Origin: Sneathiella sp. HT1-7 | Lineage (GTDB): Bacteria > Pseudomonadota > Alphaproteobacteria > Sneathiellales > Sneathiellaceae | Reading direction: 5' to 3' | Length of the DNA: 64,000 nucleotides | Assembly: GCF_020731145.1 (NCBI RefSeq) | Contig: NZ_JAJFZN010000005.1 | Location: 124,001-188,000, forward strand | Part shown: positions 8,186 through 17,585 of the stretch, in pieces | Numbering within the stretch: position 1 is the first letter of the stretch | Layout: each line of letters starts with the position of its first letter | Program-made: the position numbers and the translations under genes | Notes under the pieces: model-generated | What the model saw: the letters and a program-made list of their open reading frames with translations, nothing else | Told to the model about the DNA's origin: nothing | Database searches by the model: none

Positions 8186-8809
8186 ATGAGAGTCGTAATT
8201 CTAATCATGACGGGCCTGTTGTTGGCAGCCTGCGCAAAACCGACGGTAGAAGCGAACGTAACAGCCTTCTTCACGCCGGAACTTGCTAGTATCAAAGGCA
8301 AGACAATTGTGATCCGCGCGCAACCGGAAGCAAAAGAATCGAGTCTCGAATTCCTGAACTATCGGCCGAAAATTGCCGATAAGCTTAGGTTTGTGGGTTT
8401 CGAAGTGGAGGAGAACCTGCCGGACCCGGATTATATCGCCTATGTTTCCTATGGTGTTGACGGGACGGAACCGCGAGTTTCGACCAGTTCGACCCCTGTG
8501 TTTGGAGGCCTTGGACTCGGTGTATATGGTGGCAGCGGACCATTTTATGGTGGCTCCATCGGGCGTACCTACAATACCGAGAGCTGGGTGGAATATAACC
8601 GGTTCATCTCGATTGATATCGTCGAAGGGAAGACTGCAGGCACCGCTAACCCGGTCCGGATTTATGAAGGGCGCGCGCAGTCCGCCGGGCGATGCCCAAC
8701 GCTTACCGGAGTCTTTGATGAGGTGTTGGACGCATTATTTCAGGATTTCCCCGGTGTCGATGGAAAGACCGTATTTATCAGTATCCCTTGGGACGGGTCC
8801 TGTGAATAG
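8186..8809 (+). CDS. Lipoprotein, DUF4136-like
   Basis: A 207-aa protein whose start has GGAG 8 nt upstream. The N-terminus is a lipoprotein signal with lipobox LLAAC, Cys16 being the lipidation site. The body has DPDYIAYVSYGV, a Gly-rich segment (GGLGLGVYGGSGPFYGGSIG, about residues 107-127), and ISIDIVEGK with IYEGRAQSAGRCPTL. A Gly-rich linker in the middle of alternating strands is typical of DUF4136-type outer-membrane lipoproteins of unknown function. Two cysteines near the C-terminus (RCPTL, DGSCE) might pair in the periplasm. Confidence 0.75.
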   Translation: MRVVILIMTGLLLAACAKPTVEANVTAFFTPELASIKGKTIVIRAQPEAKESSLEFLNYRPKIADKLRFVGFEVEENLPDPDYIAYVSYGVDGTEPRVSTSSTPVFGGLGLGVYGGSGPFYGGSIGRTYNTESWVEYNRFISIDIVEGKTAGTANPVRIYEGRAQSAGRCPTLTGVFDEVLDALFQDFPGVDGKTVFISIPWDGSCE

Positions 8810-8820
8810 GGAGGGTTAAG

Positions 8821-9282
8821 CTACTCTACTTTATAAACACTGTACTTCGGGCCTTGGGCGTTGCGTTCTCCGGTGCCAACAAAAAGATGCTTGTTCAGCC
8901 ATTGATGCGATGAGGCGGAGGTTTCGAAACGCGGCGAAATACGGAAGTAGAACTGGTTGGGATCGACTTCCTCTCCCCGTGCCATTTTTTCCATAACTTC
9001 TTTTGGCCCATGGCGGAGCCCTTCGTAGCGAGTGTAGATCAGCCCACCATCTTCCGCCTCGATTGTCAGGCGTACGTCAAGCTGCATAACGCCATCATCG
9101 CGTATCAGAAGCCAGTCCGCGCCGCCGCCGTGTATATGGCCATTGAGCATGGGGCCGATGACATCGCCGCCTGTAACTTCGGCTATCAGTCGTCCGCCCA
9201 TCGGTGTTTTTCCAAGGTCAGCAATCGGTGTTTTAACGGAAAGTTGCATATCAAAAGCATGTGTCAGCTTCATTCCAGACAT
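8821..9282 (-). CDS. DUF3237 domain protein
   Basis: A 153-aa single-domain protein. The markers are GGRLIAEVTGGDVIGPMLNG, GADWLLIRDDGVMQLDVR, YTRYEGLRHGP and FYFRISPRFET...YQWLN-type ending with HLFVGTGER, the pattern of the DUF3237/UPF0311 beta-barrel family. The function is unknown; it may act on small hydrophobic ligands. The start has AAAGGA upstream. It follows a 46-aa lipoprotein gene on the same strand with a 21-bp gap, so the two may be cotranscribed. Confidence 0.88.
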   Translation of the reverse strand: MSGMKLTHAFDMQLSVKTPIADLGKTPMGGRLIAEVTGGDVIGPMLNGHIHGGGADWLLIRDDGVMQLDVRLTIEAEDGGLIYTRYEGLRHGPKEVMEKMARGEEVDPNQFYFRISPRFETSASSHQWLNKHLFVGTGERNAQGPKYSVYKVE

Positions 9283-9303
9283 GGTACTAATCCTTTGTTA
9301 TTA

Positions 9304-9444
9304 TTATCGGCGCGGTCCGTTACCTTGCTGACAGCAATCAGAATAGTCATAGGTATAGGTGCTGTAAGGGTTGGGGTTATCAACCGAAAATTTTGCACAC
9401 CCAATTAGGAATAAAGCTGTGCCTGCAATGATTACGTATTTCAT
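9304..9444 (-). CDS. Small lipoprotein, 46 aa
   Basis: A short gene easily missed by length cut-offs. The product begins MKYVIIAGTALFLIGC, a complete lipoprotein signal with lipobox FLIGC and Cys16 as the lipidation site. The mature peptide is only 31 residues, rich in tyrosine, serine and asparagine, with a CC pair and the end QQGNGPRR. AGGGATC lies about 8 nt before the ATG. The stop is 21 bp before the DUF3237 start. The function is unknown; very small lipoproteins often sit on the periplasmic face of an envelope complex. Confidence 0.65.
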   Translation of the reverse strand: MKYVIIAGTALFLIGCAKFSVDNPNPYSTYTYDYSDCCQQGNGPRR

Positions 9445-9547
9445 GTGATTTGATCCCTGTTCCCGTTGCGGTCCATTCTATCGGGGAACGAACGCGAATG
9501 TTATCAGAAATTTGGCTTTCATGTGAAAATCTGTCTTCAAGCAGTAC

Positions 9548-10420
9548 TTATAAAATCGGGGGCGGTGTGGCGGGTCCTGTCCCTTCGTTCAGTCGGGGCA
9601 AAGAAAGGCTCGCGCTTTCAAATTTCATCAGTTCGATGCCGTTTTCCTGAAGGGCATTATAGATCGCGGCATTAATAACATATCGATCCTCAAAATACTG
9701 AAGACCCGGAACCCAGACACGCGTGCCGATGACAAGGCCGCCATAAGTAAAATCCTGAATACCAACTTGTGGCTGCGGGGCGTCTTTATCGTCGATGAAT
9801 TTCACAAGGGCATCCTGTACGAGCTTGATAACCCGGTTCGGCTCAACGTCAGTGGCAATACAAAAATTGCTTTCGACGATCCGCACTTCCATGGAATTGA
9901 CGATTACCTGCCCGACAATTTCCTTGTTGGGCACAGCGATTTGCTCTCCGTCTTCACCCGTGAGGAAGGTGATGCCAAGGGTGATACGATCGACCACCCC
10001 GCTGACACCTTGCACAGTGATAACATTGCCGATTACGAACGGCCGGGTCAGGATAATGGCAATGCCCGCCCCAAAGTTGGATATAGGCCCTTGCAAGGCA
10101 AGGGTTGCGCCGAAAGTAACGGCACCGGCAAGGGCGATAAGCGGGGCAATGCTCACCCCGAAATTGCCAAGCGTGATGATGATCAGGAGAACAATCAATA
10201 CTGCCTTGGCAACGCTTCCCAGAAACTGGGACAGAGTGACATCGATATTCTTGGCCGTTGCCAGGCCAACTAGCCGGTTGCCAATCCAGTTGGCGACGAG
10301 CAAGCCGACAAGGAAAAAGACAATTGCACCTAAAATCTGAAACCCGTACTCGACGGCGAAATCGGTGGCGAAATCTATCCAGACCGAAACGGTCTCAATA
10401 TTCTCAGTTACTTTTTCCAT
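9548..10420 (-). CDS. mscS: Small-conductance mechanosensitive channel MscS
   Basis: A 290-aa MscS-type channel. Three transmembrane helices lie at about 24-46, 68-88 and 92-125. The third has the glycine/alanine pattern of the pore helix (ALAGAVTFGATLALQGPISNFGAGI), followed by the canonical RPFVIGNVITVQGVSGVVDRI of the beta domain and the PNKEIVGQVIVN motif. The last residues are proline-rich. It would release ions upon hypo-osmotic shock, which suits a marine life style. The upstream gene is an AsmA-like membrane-anchored protein on the same strand, 26 bp away, so both may be on one transcript. Confidence 0.95.
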   Translation of the reverse strand: MEKVTENIETVSVWIDFATDFAVEYGFQILGAIVFFLVGLLVANWIGNRLVGLATAKNIDVTLSQFLGSVAKAVLIVLLIIITLGNFGVSIAPLIALAGAVTFGATLALQGPISNFGAGIAIILTRPFVIGNVITVQGVSGVVDRITLGITFLTGEDGEQIAVPNKEIVGQVIVNSMEVRIVESNFCIATDVEPNRVIKLVQDALVKFIDDKDAPQPQVGIQDFTYGGLVIGTRVWVPGLQYFEDRYVINAAIYNALQENGIELMKFESASLSLPRLNEGTGPATPPPIL

Positions 10421-10446
10421 TGCAAATTACTTACTCTACCGCGACC

Positions 10447-11274
10447 TCAGTCACCCAATAACTTTTTGATAGATTTGCCGGCACCGTCAACGGCTTCGGT
10501 CGCGCCTTTTGTCGCATCCTTTGCGGCCTCGCCAGCCTTTCCGACCCCCGTTTTGTTGACAAGGTCGCCAGCATTTTCAAGCAATGACCCGAGGTTCTTG
10601 CCGATCCCAAGGTCGGTGATAACGTTCATGGCTTTTCCGGTCAGTTCGTCAATGATTTTTGCTGCAACCTCTCCGGGGCTTGCACCTCCTTCATCTTTGC
10701 CGATGTCGCTCATTTGAATATTCGGAAGCTTGCCATCGATTTTTTGACCGGCCAGCATGTCTGCTTTGACCGAGACCTGCCCGCCATTGATGAAAATGTT
10801 ATCGATGATAACTTTCGGGCCGCTCTCTTCGCTGCTTTCTTCTGACTTTTCGCCCCCGGATAATCCGTTTTCTTTCATAAAGGCGTCGACATTGTTTCGA
10901 ATGGTGTCCAGATTGTTAGTCGTCTGATTCACCTCATAGATTATCGACGGATTTTCGACCCTGATCTCGAGGATATGGATTACCTCGTCATTTGACCCGG
11001 ATATATCGACCTCTACGGCGACGCTATCGAATTTAATGGAGTAGTCTTCGTCGAAACCTTCAGGGTTGCCGACGCTGAACCCTTTCAGGGCCCCTTTGCC
11101 GCTTGTCACATCCAGATCGACTTCATTCAGGACCACATCCGTTTTCGTAACTTCCGAGCCGTATTTCTCGACCGAGGCAATAATCACTTTATCCAGATTG
11201 AAATAAAAGACGCCCACAACAATGGCTATGATAATGACAAGACCGACAACAATGCCGCCGATGATTTTACCCAT
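10447..11274 (-). CDS. Membrane-anchored AsmA-like protein
   Basis: A 275-aa protein from the ATG at 11274; another ATG 30 bp upstream is possible. One N-terminal transmembrane helix (GGIVVGLVIIIAIVVGVFYF) is followed by DKVIIASVEKYGSEVTKTDVVLNEVDLDVTSGKGALKGFSVGNP. That opening, with LDVTSGKG..GFSVGNPEGF, is characteristic of short AsmA/DUF748-like proteins of the cell envelope. A Ser/Glu linker near residue 140 is followed by KVIIDNIFINGGQV, and the C-terminal quarter is an amphipathic A/G/K-rich helix region (KAGEAAKDATKGATEAVDG). It may bridge the periplasm, but the job is unknown. It sits directly upstream of mscS. Confidence 0.65.
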   Translation of the reverse strand: MGKIIGGIVVGLVIIIAIVVGVFYFNLDKVIIASVEKYGSEVTKTDVVLNEVDLDVTSGKGALKGFSVGNPEGFDEDYSIKFDSVAVEVDISGSNDEVIHILEIRVENPSIIYEVNQTTNNLDTIRNNVDAFMKENGLSGGEKSEESSEESGPKVIIDNIFINGGQVSVKADMLAGQKIDGKLPNIQMSDIGKDEGGASPGEVAAKIIDELTGKAMNVITDLGIGKNLGSLLENAGDLVNKTGVGKAGEAAKDATKGATEAVDGAGKSIKKLLGD

Positions 11275-11440
11275 TTTTCTCAATGCCCCTTTGCCTGATT
11301 CCATGCAAATTTCTATGGGCCGATTAAGCCAGAGAATACCCTGATAGGCAAATAAATATCCCTGAAAAAGATGGCTGCTTTACACGATCTGTCACCTCAC
11401 CTAGGAATAGACGGTTCCCGACAGCAGAAAGATACGTGAC

Positions 11441-12607
11441 GTGGCGCCATTTTTTTCCAATGATTTGTTTATGTCGATGCGGCTCGCGCCTTTCTATATT
11501 GCACTTTTCCTTATTGTAGGGTTTCAGCTCCCCTTTTGGCCGGTTTGGCTTTCGTTTAAGGGGCTAACAGCGGAGGAAATAGGCATTGTTCTTTCCGCGC
11601 CTGTCTGGTCTAAAATTCTGTTTACGCCGATGATTGCCTCCCTCGCAGATTACTTTGGCCGGCGTCGGGCTCCGCTCGTGATCATGTCAGGGTTTTCTCT
11701 TGTCTTGTTTCAATTCTACTTCGTTGTTGATGGCTTTTTTCAGATTTTCGCTGTGGCACTTTCGATTGGGATGTTTATTTCATCCTTTAGTGCTATCGGC
11801 GATAATCTGGTTCTCACTCTCGGTCGTTCACGCAACATAGACTATCCGCGCATTCGTTTGTGGGGATCGGTTGCCTTTATTGCCGGTTCATTCTTCGGTG
11901 GTCAGCTATTGGTTGGCCGGTCGCCGGACTTCATCCCGGTCATGCTCTCGGCGGCATTTTTGTTTTTGTTTTTATGTTGCCTTTTGCTTCCTGAAATACG
12001 TGTTAGCCGGAGTGATCAGGGCAAAAAGGGCTTGCGCCGCCTGTTGAAATGCCCGCCATTTCTAATTTTTCTGATCGCCGCCGGGCTTATCCAGGGTAGC
12101 TACGCTGTCCTTTATTCGGCGGGGACACTTCATTGGCAAACACAAGGGATCAGTGACGCGACCATCGGCTTCCTGTGGGCGGAGGGGGTAGTTGTTGAAA
12201 TTATTCTGTTCGCCTTTGCCCGAAAGTTATTCAAATCTTTCAGCCCCATACAGCTTATCTTCCTAGGCGGTGCTTCGGGCATGATAAGGTGGATCGTCAT
12301 GGGATTCTCGCCGGACGTTCCTGTGCTGTTGGTCATCCAAATGCTTCATGGGGTCACATTTGCGACCGCCCATTTAGGGGCGATGCGATTTATCGTGGAG
12401 AAAATTCCGATTGAGATGTCAGCGCGGGCTCAGGGTCTTTATTCTGCTGTATCCCTTGGCCTTATTTTGGGCGGTAGCCTTCTTTTTTCAGGCTATCTTT
12501 ATGAGGGGTTTGCGGCTGAAGCCTATTTCTTTATGGCGGGAGGATGCGCGGTAGCTTTGCTGATATGCCAGTATTTACGGCGTGTTCCTGAAACACTGCA
12601 ACTTTAA
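11441..12607 (+). CDS. MFS transporter, phenylpropionate permease-like
   Basis: A 388-aa, 12-helix major facilitator. The N-terminal part has FLIVGFQLPFWPVWL, then the loop motif ADYFGRRRAPL between helices 2 and 3, and RLWGSVAFIAGSFFGG, which is typical of the MFS_1-like/HcaT (3-phenylpropionic acid transporter) group. The first codon used is GTG; an ATG 30 bp downstream (MSMRLAPFY) starts just before helix 1 and is a serious alternative. The next gene is an AMACR-type CoA-transferase-family enzyme on the same strand 77 bp away, so an aromatic or branched acid substrate is possible, but not shown. Confidence 0.87.
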   Translation: MAPFFSNDLFMSMRLAPFYIALFLIVGFQLPFWPVWLSFKGLTAEEIGIVLSAPVWSKILFTPMIASLADYFGRRRAPLVIMSGFSLVLFQFYFVVDGFFQIFAVALSIGMFISSFSAIGDNLVLTLGRSRNIDYPRIRLWGSVAFIAGSFFGGQLLVGRSPDFIPVMLSAAFLFLFLCCLLLPEIRVSRSDQGKKGLRRLLKCPPFLIFLIAAGLIQGSYAVLYSAGTLHWQTQGISDATIGFLWAEGVVVEIILFAFARKLFKSFSPIQLIFLGGASGMIRWIVMGFSPDVPVLLVIQMLHGVTFATAHLGAMRFIVEKIPIEMSARAQGLYSAVSLGLILGGSLLFSGYLYEGFAAEAYFFMAGGCAVALLICQYLRRVPETLQL

Positions 12608-12684
12608 GGGATGACAGTTTAAACGGGAACGGTTTAAATTGGCTGGAATCACGTAGGTCTAAAATAAATAAAAAGGGAAATATA

Positions 12685-13827
12685 ATGGGGCCATTAGCTG
12701 GATATAAAATTGTTGAAATGGGCGGGATCGGTCCCGGTCCAATGTGCGCAATGCTATTGGCGGATCTGGGCGCTGATATTGTCCGTATCGATCGCCTGTC
12801 TGATCCGGGTCTTGGAAGTATGCCTAGTTCCCGGAACAGCTTGTTGATGAGGAGCCGACGCTCTATCGCTGTGGACACGAAAAGTGAAGCAGGGCGTGAA
12901 GTTGTCCTTAAATTGATCGAACAGGCAGACGGCCTTATCGAAGGATTTCGCCCCGGTGTGATGGAACGTATGGGGTTAGGCCCGGATGACGCGCTCAAGC
13001 GTAACCCGAAGCTTGTTTACGGCCGTATGACGGGCTGGGGTCAGGATGGGCCAATGGCCCAGGCGGCGGGTCATGACATTAACTATATCGCCCTTTCTGG
13101 TGTGCTGCATGCAATTGGCCGAAAAAATGAAGCGCCGGTTCCCCCGCTCAACCTCGTCGGTGATTTTGGCGGCGGGGCACTTTATCTCGCACTTGGCCTT
13201 GTCTGCGGTATCCTTGAAGCGCAAAAATCGGGCAAGGGACAAGTTGTCGATACAGCGATGGTCGATGGTGCCGCTTCGCTGATGACGATGTTTTATGGCC
13301 TCATGGCCGCCGGTAACTGGAAAGACGAACGCGGCGTGAATATTCTCGATACCGGCACGCATTATTATGACGTTTACGAGACTTCGGACGGAAAACATAT
13401 CTCGCTTGGTTCCATAGAGAAAAAATTCTATGAGGAACTGCTTGAACGCACTGGACTGGACAAGGAAGATCTGCCACCGCAGATGGATCCGAAAAGCTGG
13501 CCGGTGATCAAGGCCCGGTTGACGGAAGTCTTTAAGACGAAAACCCGAGACGAATGGGATGAGATTATGTTGGGGACAGATGTATGCTATGCACCTGTTC
13601 TGTCTATTGTGGAAGCAACGCAGCATCCCCATAACATCCACCGAAAAACCTTTGTTGAATATGACGGGATTGTACAGCCTGCCCCGGCGCCACGATTCAG
13701 TCGGACGGAGCCGGCCATTCAGAGTCCGCCGTGCCTGCCAGGAGAGCATACGACAGAAGCGTTGCGAGACTGGGGAATTACGGATGGCACCATTGAAGAA
13801 TTACAACGGGCAGGTGTTATCAAGTAA
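12685..13827 (+). CDS. Alpha-methylacyl-CoA racemase (CaiB/BaiF family)
   Basis: A 380-aa family III CoA-transferase-fold protein. AGYKIVEMGGIGPGPMCAMLLADLGADIVRIDR starts the Rossmann part. The length, YGRMTGWGQDGPMAQAAGHDINY with the His/Asp racemase pair, and the GGGALYLALGLVCGILEAQKSGKGQ segment are those of AMACR, which inverts the 2-methyl stereocentre of acyl-CoAs so that beta-oxidation can proceed. An AGGG lies before the ATG. A CoA-transferase activity cannot be fully excluded from sequence alone. It would feed degradation of branched chains, in line with the valine-pathway genes at 60-62 kb. Confidence 0.88.
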   Translation: MGPLAGYKIVEMGGIGPGPMCAMLLADLGADIVRIDRLSDPGLGSMPSSRNSLLMRSRRSIAVDTKSEAGREVVLKLIEQADGLIEGFRPGVMERMGLGPDDALKRNPKLVYGRMTGWGQDGPMAQAAGHDINYIALSGVLHAIGRKNEAPVPPLNLVGDFGGGALYLALGLVCGILEAQKSGKGQVVDTAMVDGAASLMTMFYGLMAAGNWKDERGVNILDTGTHYYDVYETSDGKHISLGSIEKKFYEELLERTGLDKEDLPPQMDPKSWPVIKARLTEVFKTKTRDEWDEIMLGTDVCYAPVLSIVEATQHPHNIHRKTFVEYDGIVQPAPAPRFSRTEPAIQSPPCLPGEHTTEALRDWGITDGTIEELQRAGVIK

Positions 13828-13937
13828 TCGTTTTTGAAGGGTTTTCCCGTTTTGGGGAGGGGTCAAATTAATCAGAAAACTTGACGTCGCGAAGCTTTTG
13901 CGGAACCCTTCCCAGATAGTTTAGTAGGAGAGGGGTG

Positions 13938-16900
13938 ATGTTGCAAAAACATCAGAAAGTAAAAGTTCGCAGCGGCGAGAATATGCCCGCCGCGGAAAAA
14001 GTCGCTGTGCCACAAAAAGCACCGGAAAATAAAGGGTTATCCGGAGCTGCCTGGTTGTTCGGCATTGGGGTTCTGTTAACCATAGGCTGGCTCGTCGCCG
14101 TTGGAGCCTTTGTCTATACAAGAATCGGCTGGCCGGATGTTCTCCAGATCGCCCCTTTCGATCTGGGTATCCTCTTGCTTGGATCTTTTGCGCCGCTTGC
14201 CTTTTTGTGGTTGCTACTCGGTTACTTTTATCGTGGTCTGGAAGCCCGCTTGAAGGGCAACGCCCTCGACCAACTGATGTCTAACCTTGGATACCCAAGC
14301 ACCGAGGCGGAGAACCGCGTAGCGCGGCTAACGGCGGCCCTCGAACGTCAGTCAAAAGCCGTTCAGGACGGCACAGAAAGGGCGGCCCTCCGTATTGAGG
14401 ATGCTTCCGGTCATCTTGAAAAGCAGGGGAACGCGGCCAATTCTGCGACGGATGGACTGCTTAAGACATCTGATCGAATAAAGGGTGAGCTTGAAAACAG
14501 GGAGCAGCAGCTTAACGCATTGATCGATAAGATCAATGAACAGGGCCTGCGTCTTAATGATGCCATAACGCTGCAAACGAGCAACCTGCAAAGCGCAGCC
14601 ACTGAAACCGAAGAACGCAGTAAATCCGTTCAGGGCGCACTAACCGCGCAGATATCGGCGCTTGAAAATGCTATTCGTGTCGCAGATGAAAAATCTCAGG
14701 ACATTACGCAAATTCTGGGCGATACGAGTGAAAAGATATTTGCTACTGCGACACAAACCCTCGACAAGACAGTCGAAGCGAAGGATGCGCTCGGCAATCA
14801 AATCAAAAGCCTGGAAGATGCCGCCAATCAGTTACGCCAGCAAATTGATGAGGGCACGTCCCATCTTGGCGAACGCGGCCAGGAAATAGCTGAGATTTCA
14901 CGTAATTCGTCGACAGAGCTTTCCAAGACCGCTGATATCCTGCTGCAAAGCACCACGGATTTGAGCATTGCAAGTGATGAAGGCGTTACACGCCTCAATG
15001 CGCTTCGAAATACGCTTGCGAACAGCGTTGCCGAAGTGGATAAGGCGCTTGAACAGTTGGAGAGCAGGGAAGGTGGCCTGTTGCAGGTTGCGAAGGAAGC
15101 GGAGGCGGGTGCAAAAGATTCCGCTGAACTGCTGCGTGAAAATACGCAGGATCTTGCTGTTAGAACCAGCGAGATGACGGAGAAAATGCTGCTGAGTAGC
15201 ATGAAGCTGAAGGATGAAACTGCGGCACTAGATGACGTCCTGAGATCGACAGGACAGAGCCTTGGCGCGATTGATCAAAGCCTTCGTCAAGGGCAAGAGC
15301 TTCTGGATGCAGCGAGTGAGAAATCCTTGCGGAATGCGGATCAGCTTGGTGAAAAGCTTGCTAGTCATGCGGCCAGCCTGAACGAAGCTTCTGAGACCAC
15401 CGGTGCGCGCACGACACTCATTCAGGAGCAGCTTCGCAATCAAATCGCGGTATTTGAGTCTGCTTCTCAACAGATTTTGGAAATGTCGCGTGAGATCAGC
15501 GACCGGCTTGGGAAAGATGTTGTGCTTTTGGCAGAAGCCAGCACCGACACAAACAGCCGGATTGCCGAGGTTGGAACCAACCTGCAGCGTCAGGCGGAAG
15601 ACTTGAAGCTGACATCCGATGCGGTTACAGGAAAGATGCGCGAGGCCGGAGAAGAATTGCGCCGGGAAGGATCCGAAATTGAAGTAAGCGCTGATAAGGC
15701 CTCTCGTACCTTGGCTTCGGCGAGCGAGGCTTTAAGCAAGCAACAAAAAGAACTTGGCGCGTCTGCAGATCACTCGAAAAGCAAGCTTGCCGCCGCAATT
15801 GAGGAAACCATTCGGCATCATCAGGACTTTATGGCGACGGCGGAACGTGCAACCTTGCAAGCACGCCAGTCCGGTGAGGCAGCACATTCCCAAACAGCGG
15901 AACTCGCCAAGACGGCAGAGCGCGCTTCTGCCGAATTGCGGGCGATGGGCGATCAGGCCTCCGACCATATCGAGCAGTTGAACATGGCAGCTGGTAAAGC
16001 GGAAAGTCAGGGAAGTCGGCTTGCCGAAGTTACGCGTTCATCTCTCGCAAATATCAGTGAAGCAAGTGGCTCCGCCAAGGTGCATATGGAAGACCTCGCG
16101 GATATTTCTGTTCGTGCGAAAGATCATGCGGAGGCGATGGAAGAAATTCTTCAGCAGGAAACATTGGCCCTTGCAGATATTGCTCGTCAGCTAACTGAAC
16201 AGGTGGAGACAGTTGAGAAAACACTATCGGAACGATCCTATATGCTGGATCAGTCTGTGGATCAGGCTTCCGAGGCGAGTGAGCGGTTCCATCAGCGTTC
16301 GATCGAGCTAGCAAAGGCCAGCGAGTTGATGATTAAGGGCATTCAATATGCCGATCAGGCACTGGCCAAGCATAAGATGGAAATTGATGATACGCGAAAG
16401 CATATCCATGATGATCTTGATCGCGTGACGGCAAAAATTTCTGAAGCAGGTTCGCAGGTGAAGAAAGCTGGAACCGGCGCGGCGCAATTATTCCATGGCC
16501 AGGCCGAGGACATCATCCGTTTTACTAACAAAGCCAACGAAAGTGCGCGGGCACTGGGCGAACAGTTTGAAAGCCAGCATAAGAGACTCACTCTTTCCGT
16601 GAAACAGGTGGAAGATACACTTAGTCACTCCACTGGATTTCTTAAAGAAGAAAGCGCAGCCTTTAAGTCGGCGGCGGAAAAGGCCGCGGAAGATGCGTTG
16701 CTATCCGGTCAGAAAATTGAACAGCAGACTATGAGCCTGACCACTGCCGCAGCCAGAGCAAAAAAGGAAGCTGATCGTCTGGCGGAGAAGAAGCACAAGA
16801 TCCGCAACGAACAGTTCATGAAATCCACAACGTTTATCATGGAAAACCTGAATTCCTTGACCATCGATTTAAATCGGATCATGGACAGCAGCTTGTCTGA

Positions 16901-17168
16901 GGAGCTTTGGAAGCGCTATCGGAAGGGTGAAAAGGGTATTTTTACCCGGAAGCTTTTGAAATCACGTGACGCAGACAAAATCCGTGCACGGTATCGCGAC
17001 AACGGTGACTTCCGCCGTTTCACCGATCAATATGTTTCTGAGTTCCGTGAGATCATGACAGAAGCCGGAACCGTTGATCATTCCGAGTTGCTGTCAGACG
17101 CTTTCATTACGGCGGACGTCGGGAAAGTTTATCTCCTGCTGCAGGAAGCGCTGGAAGGTCTGGAATAG
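13938..17168 (+). CDS. Large membrane-anchored coiled-coil protein, TipN-like architecture
   Basis: About 1,076 aa; the ATG is chosen over the GTG directly before it, and AGGAGAGGGG lies upstream. Two transmembrane helices (about 36-62 and 76-98) with a short loop anchor the protein. Residues about 110-940 are an almost uninterrupted alanine/glutamate/serine-rich coiled coil with repeated A.....L..A.E and SA-type heptads. A compact C-terminal domain follows: NLNSLTIDLNRIMD, LWKRYRKGEKGIFTRKLL, IRARYRDNGDFRRFTDQYVSEF. This build, two N-terminal helices and a long cytoplasmic coil, is that of polar scaffold TipN of Caulobacter, but I could not test homology. It overlaps nothing; a DUF4870 protein follows 18 bp later. 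Confidence 0.7.
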   Translation: MLQKHQKVKVRSGENMPAAEKVAVPQKAPENKGLSGAAWLFGIGVLLTIGWLVAVGAFVYTRIGWPDVLQIAPFDLGILLLGSFAPLAFLWLLLGYFYRGLEARLKGNALDQLMSNLGYPSTEAENRVARLTAALERQSKAVQDGTERAALRIEDASGHLEKQGNAANSATDGLLKTSDRIKGELENREQQLNALIDKINEQGLRLNDAITLQTSNLQSAATETEERSKSVQGALTAQISALENAIRVADEKSQDITQILGDTSEKIFATATQTLDKTVEAKDALGNQIKSLEDAANQLRQQIDEGTSHLGERGQEIAEISRNSSTELSKTADILLQSTTDLSIASDEGVTRLNALRNTLANSVAEVDKALEQLESREGGLLQVAKEAEAGAKDSAELLRENTQDLAVRTSEMTEKMLLSSMKLKDETAALDDVLRSTGQSLGAIDQSLRQGQELLDAASEKSLRNADQLGEKLASHAASLNEASETTGARTTLIQEQLRNQIAVFESASQQILEMSREISDRLGKDVVLLAEASTDTNSRIAEVGTNLQRQAEDLKLTSDAVTGKMREAGEELRREGSEIEVSADKASRTLASASEALSKQQKELGASADHSKSKLAAAIEETIRHHQDFMATAERATLQARQSGEAAHSQTAELAKTAERASAELRAMGDQASDHIEQLNMAAGKAESQGSRLAEVTRSSLANISEASGSAKVHMEDLADISVRAKDHAEAMEEILQQETLALADIARQLTEQVETVEKTLSERSYMLDQSVDQASEASERFHQRSIELAKASELMIKGIQYADQALAKHKMEIDDTRKHIHDDLDRVTAKISEAGSQVKKAGTGAAQLFHGQAEDIIRFTNKANESARALGEQFESQHKRLTLSVKQVEDTLSHSTGFLKEESAAFKSAAEKAAEDALLSGQKIEQQTMSLTTAAARAKKEADRLAEKKHKIRNEQFMKSTTFIMENLNSLTIDLNRIMDSSLSEELWKRYRKGEKGIFTRKLLKSRDADKIRARYRDNGDFRRFTDQYVSEFREIMTEAGTVDHSELLSDAFITADVGKVYLLLQEALEGLE

Positions 17169-17186
17169 GTTGGAGAAGGCATCTGG

Positions 17187-17555
17187 ATGAATGATATCAC
17201 AGGCCAGACTGAGAATGAGGCCCGGATGCAGGGCGCAGTGAAGATGGCTCAGATCATCTACTTTATCTATCTGGCGGGCCTTATCTTTCCGATCGCGCAT
17301 GTGGTCGGTGTTGTTATGGCCTATATTAACCGGGGCGATGGCGCACCTTGGGTTGAAACGCATTTTCGCTTTCAGATACGCAGTTTCTGGATACTTTTCC
17401 TTTACTGTGTTATCGGGTCTTTGCTGATGTTCGTCGGCATCGGTTTCTTGATAATTCTGGCGGCTTATATCTGGTTTATTATACGTTGCGTTAAGGGCCT
17501 CAAACTGCATGCGCGCAACGAGCCAGTCCCCAATCCGGAGACTTGGCTCTGGTAG
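17187..17555 (+). CDS. DUF4870-type membrane protein
   Basis: A 122-aa protein with three hydrophobic helices (about 21-45, 65-85, 88-105). The AYINRGDGAPWVETHFRFQIRSFW segment between helices 1 and 2 and the final IIRCVKGLKLHARNEPVPNPETWLW are typical of the DUF4870 family. The function is unknown. It starts 18 bp after the coiled-coil gene, so it is likely its operon partner; a small membrane protein could help anchor or localise it. Confidence 0.85.
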   Translation: MNDITGQTENEARMQGAVKMAQIIYFIYLAGLIFPIAHVVGVVMAYINRGDGAPWVETHFRFQIRSFWILFLYCVIGSLLMFVGIGFLIILAAYIWFIIRCVKGLKLHARNEPVPNPETWLW

Positions 17556-17585
17556 CTGGAATTTGGGATTACCGTGAAGGTCAGC

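Noticed and set aside
8115-8189. 24-codon frame ending on the lipoprotein start
   Set aside because: No ribosome-binding site and no codon pattern typical of an attenuator peptide; the overlap is probably chance.
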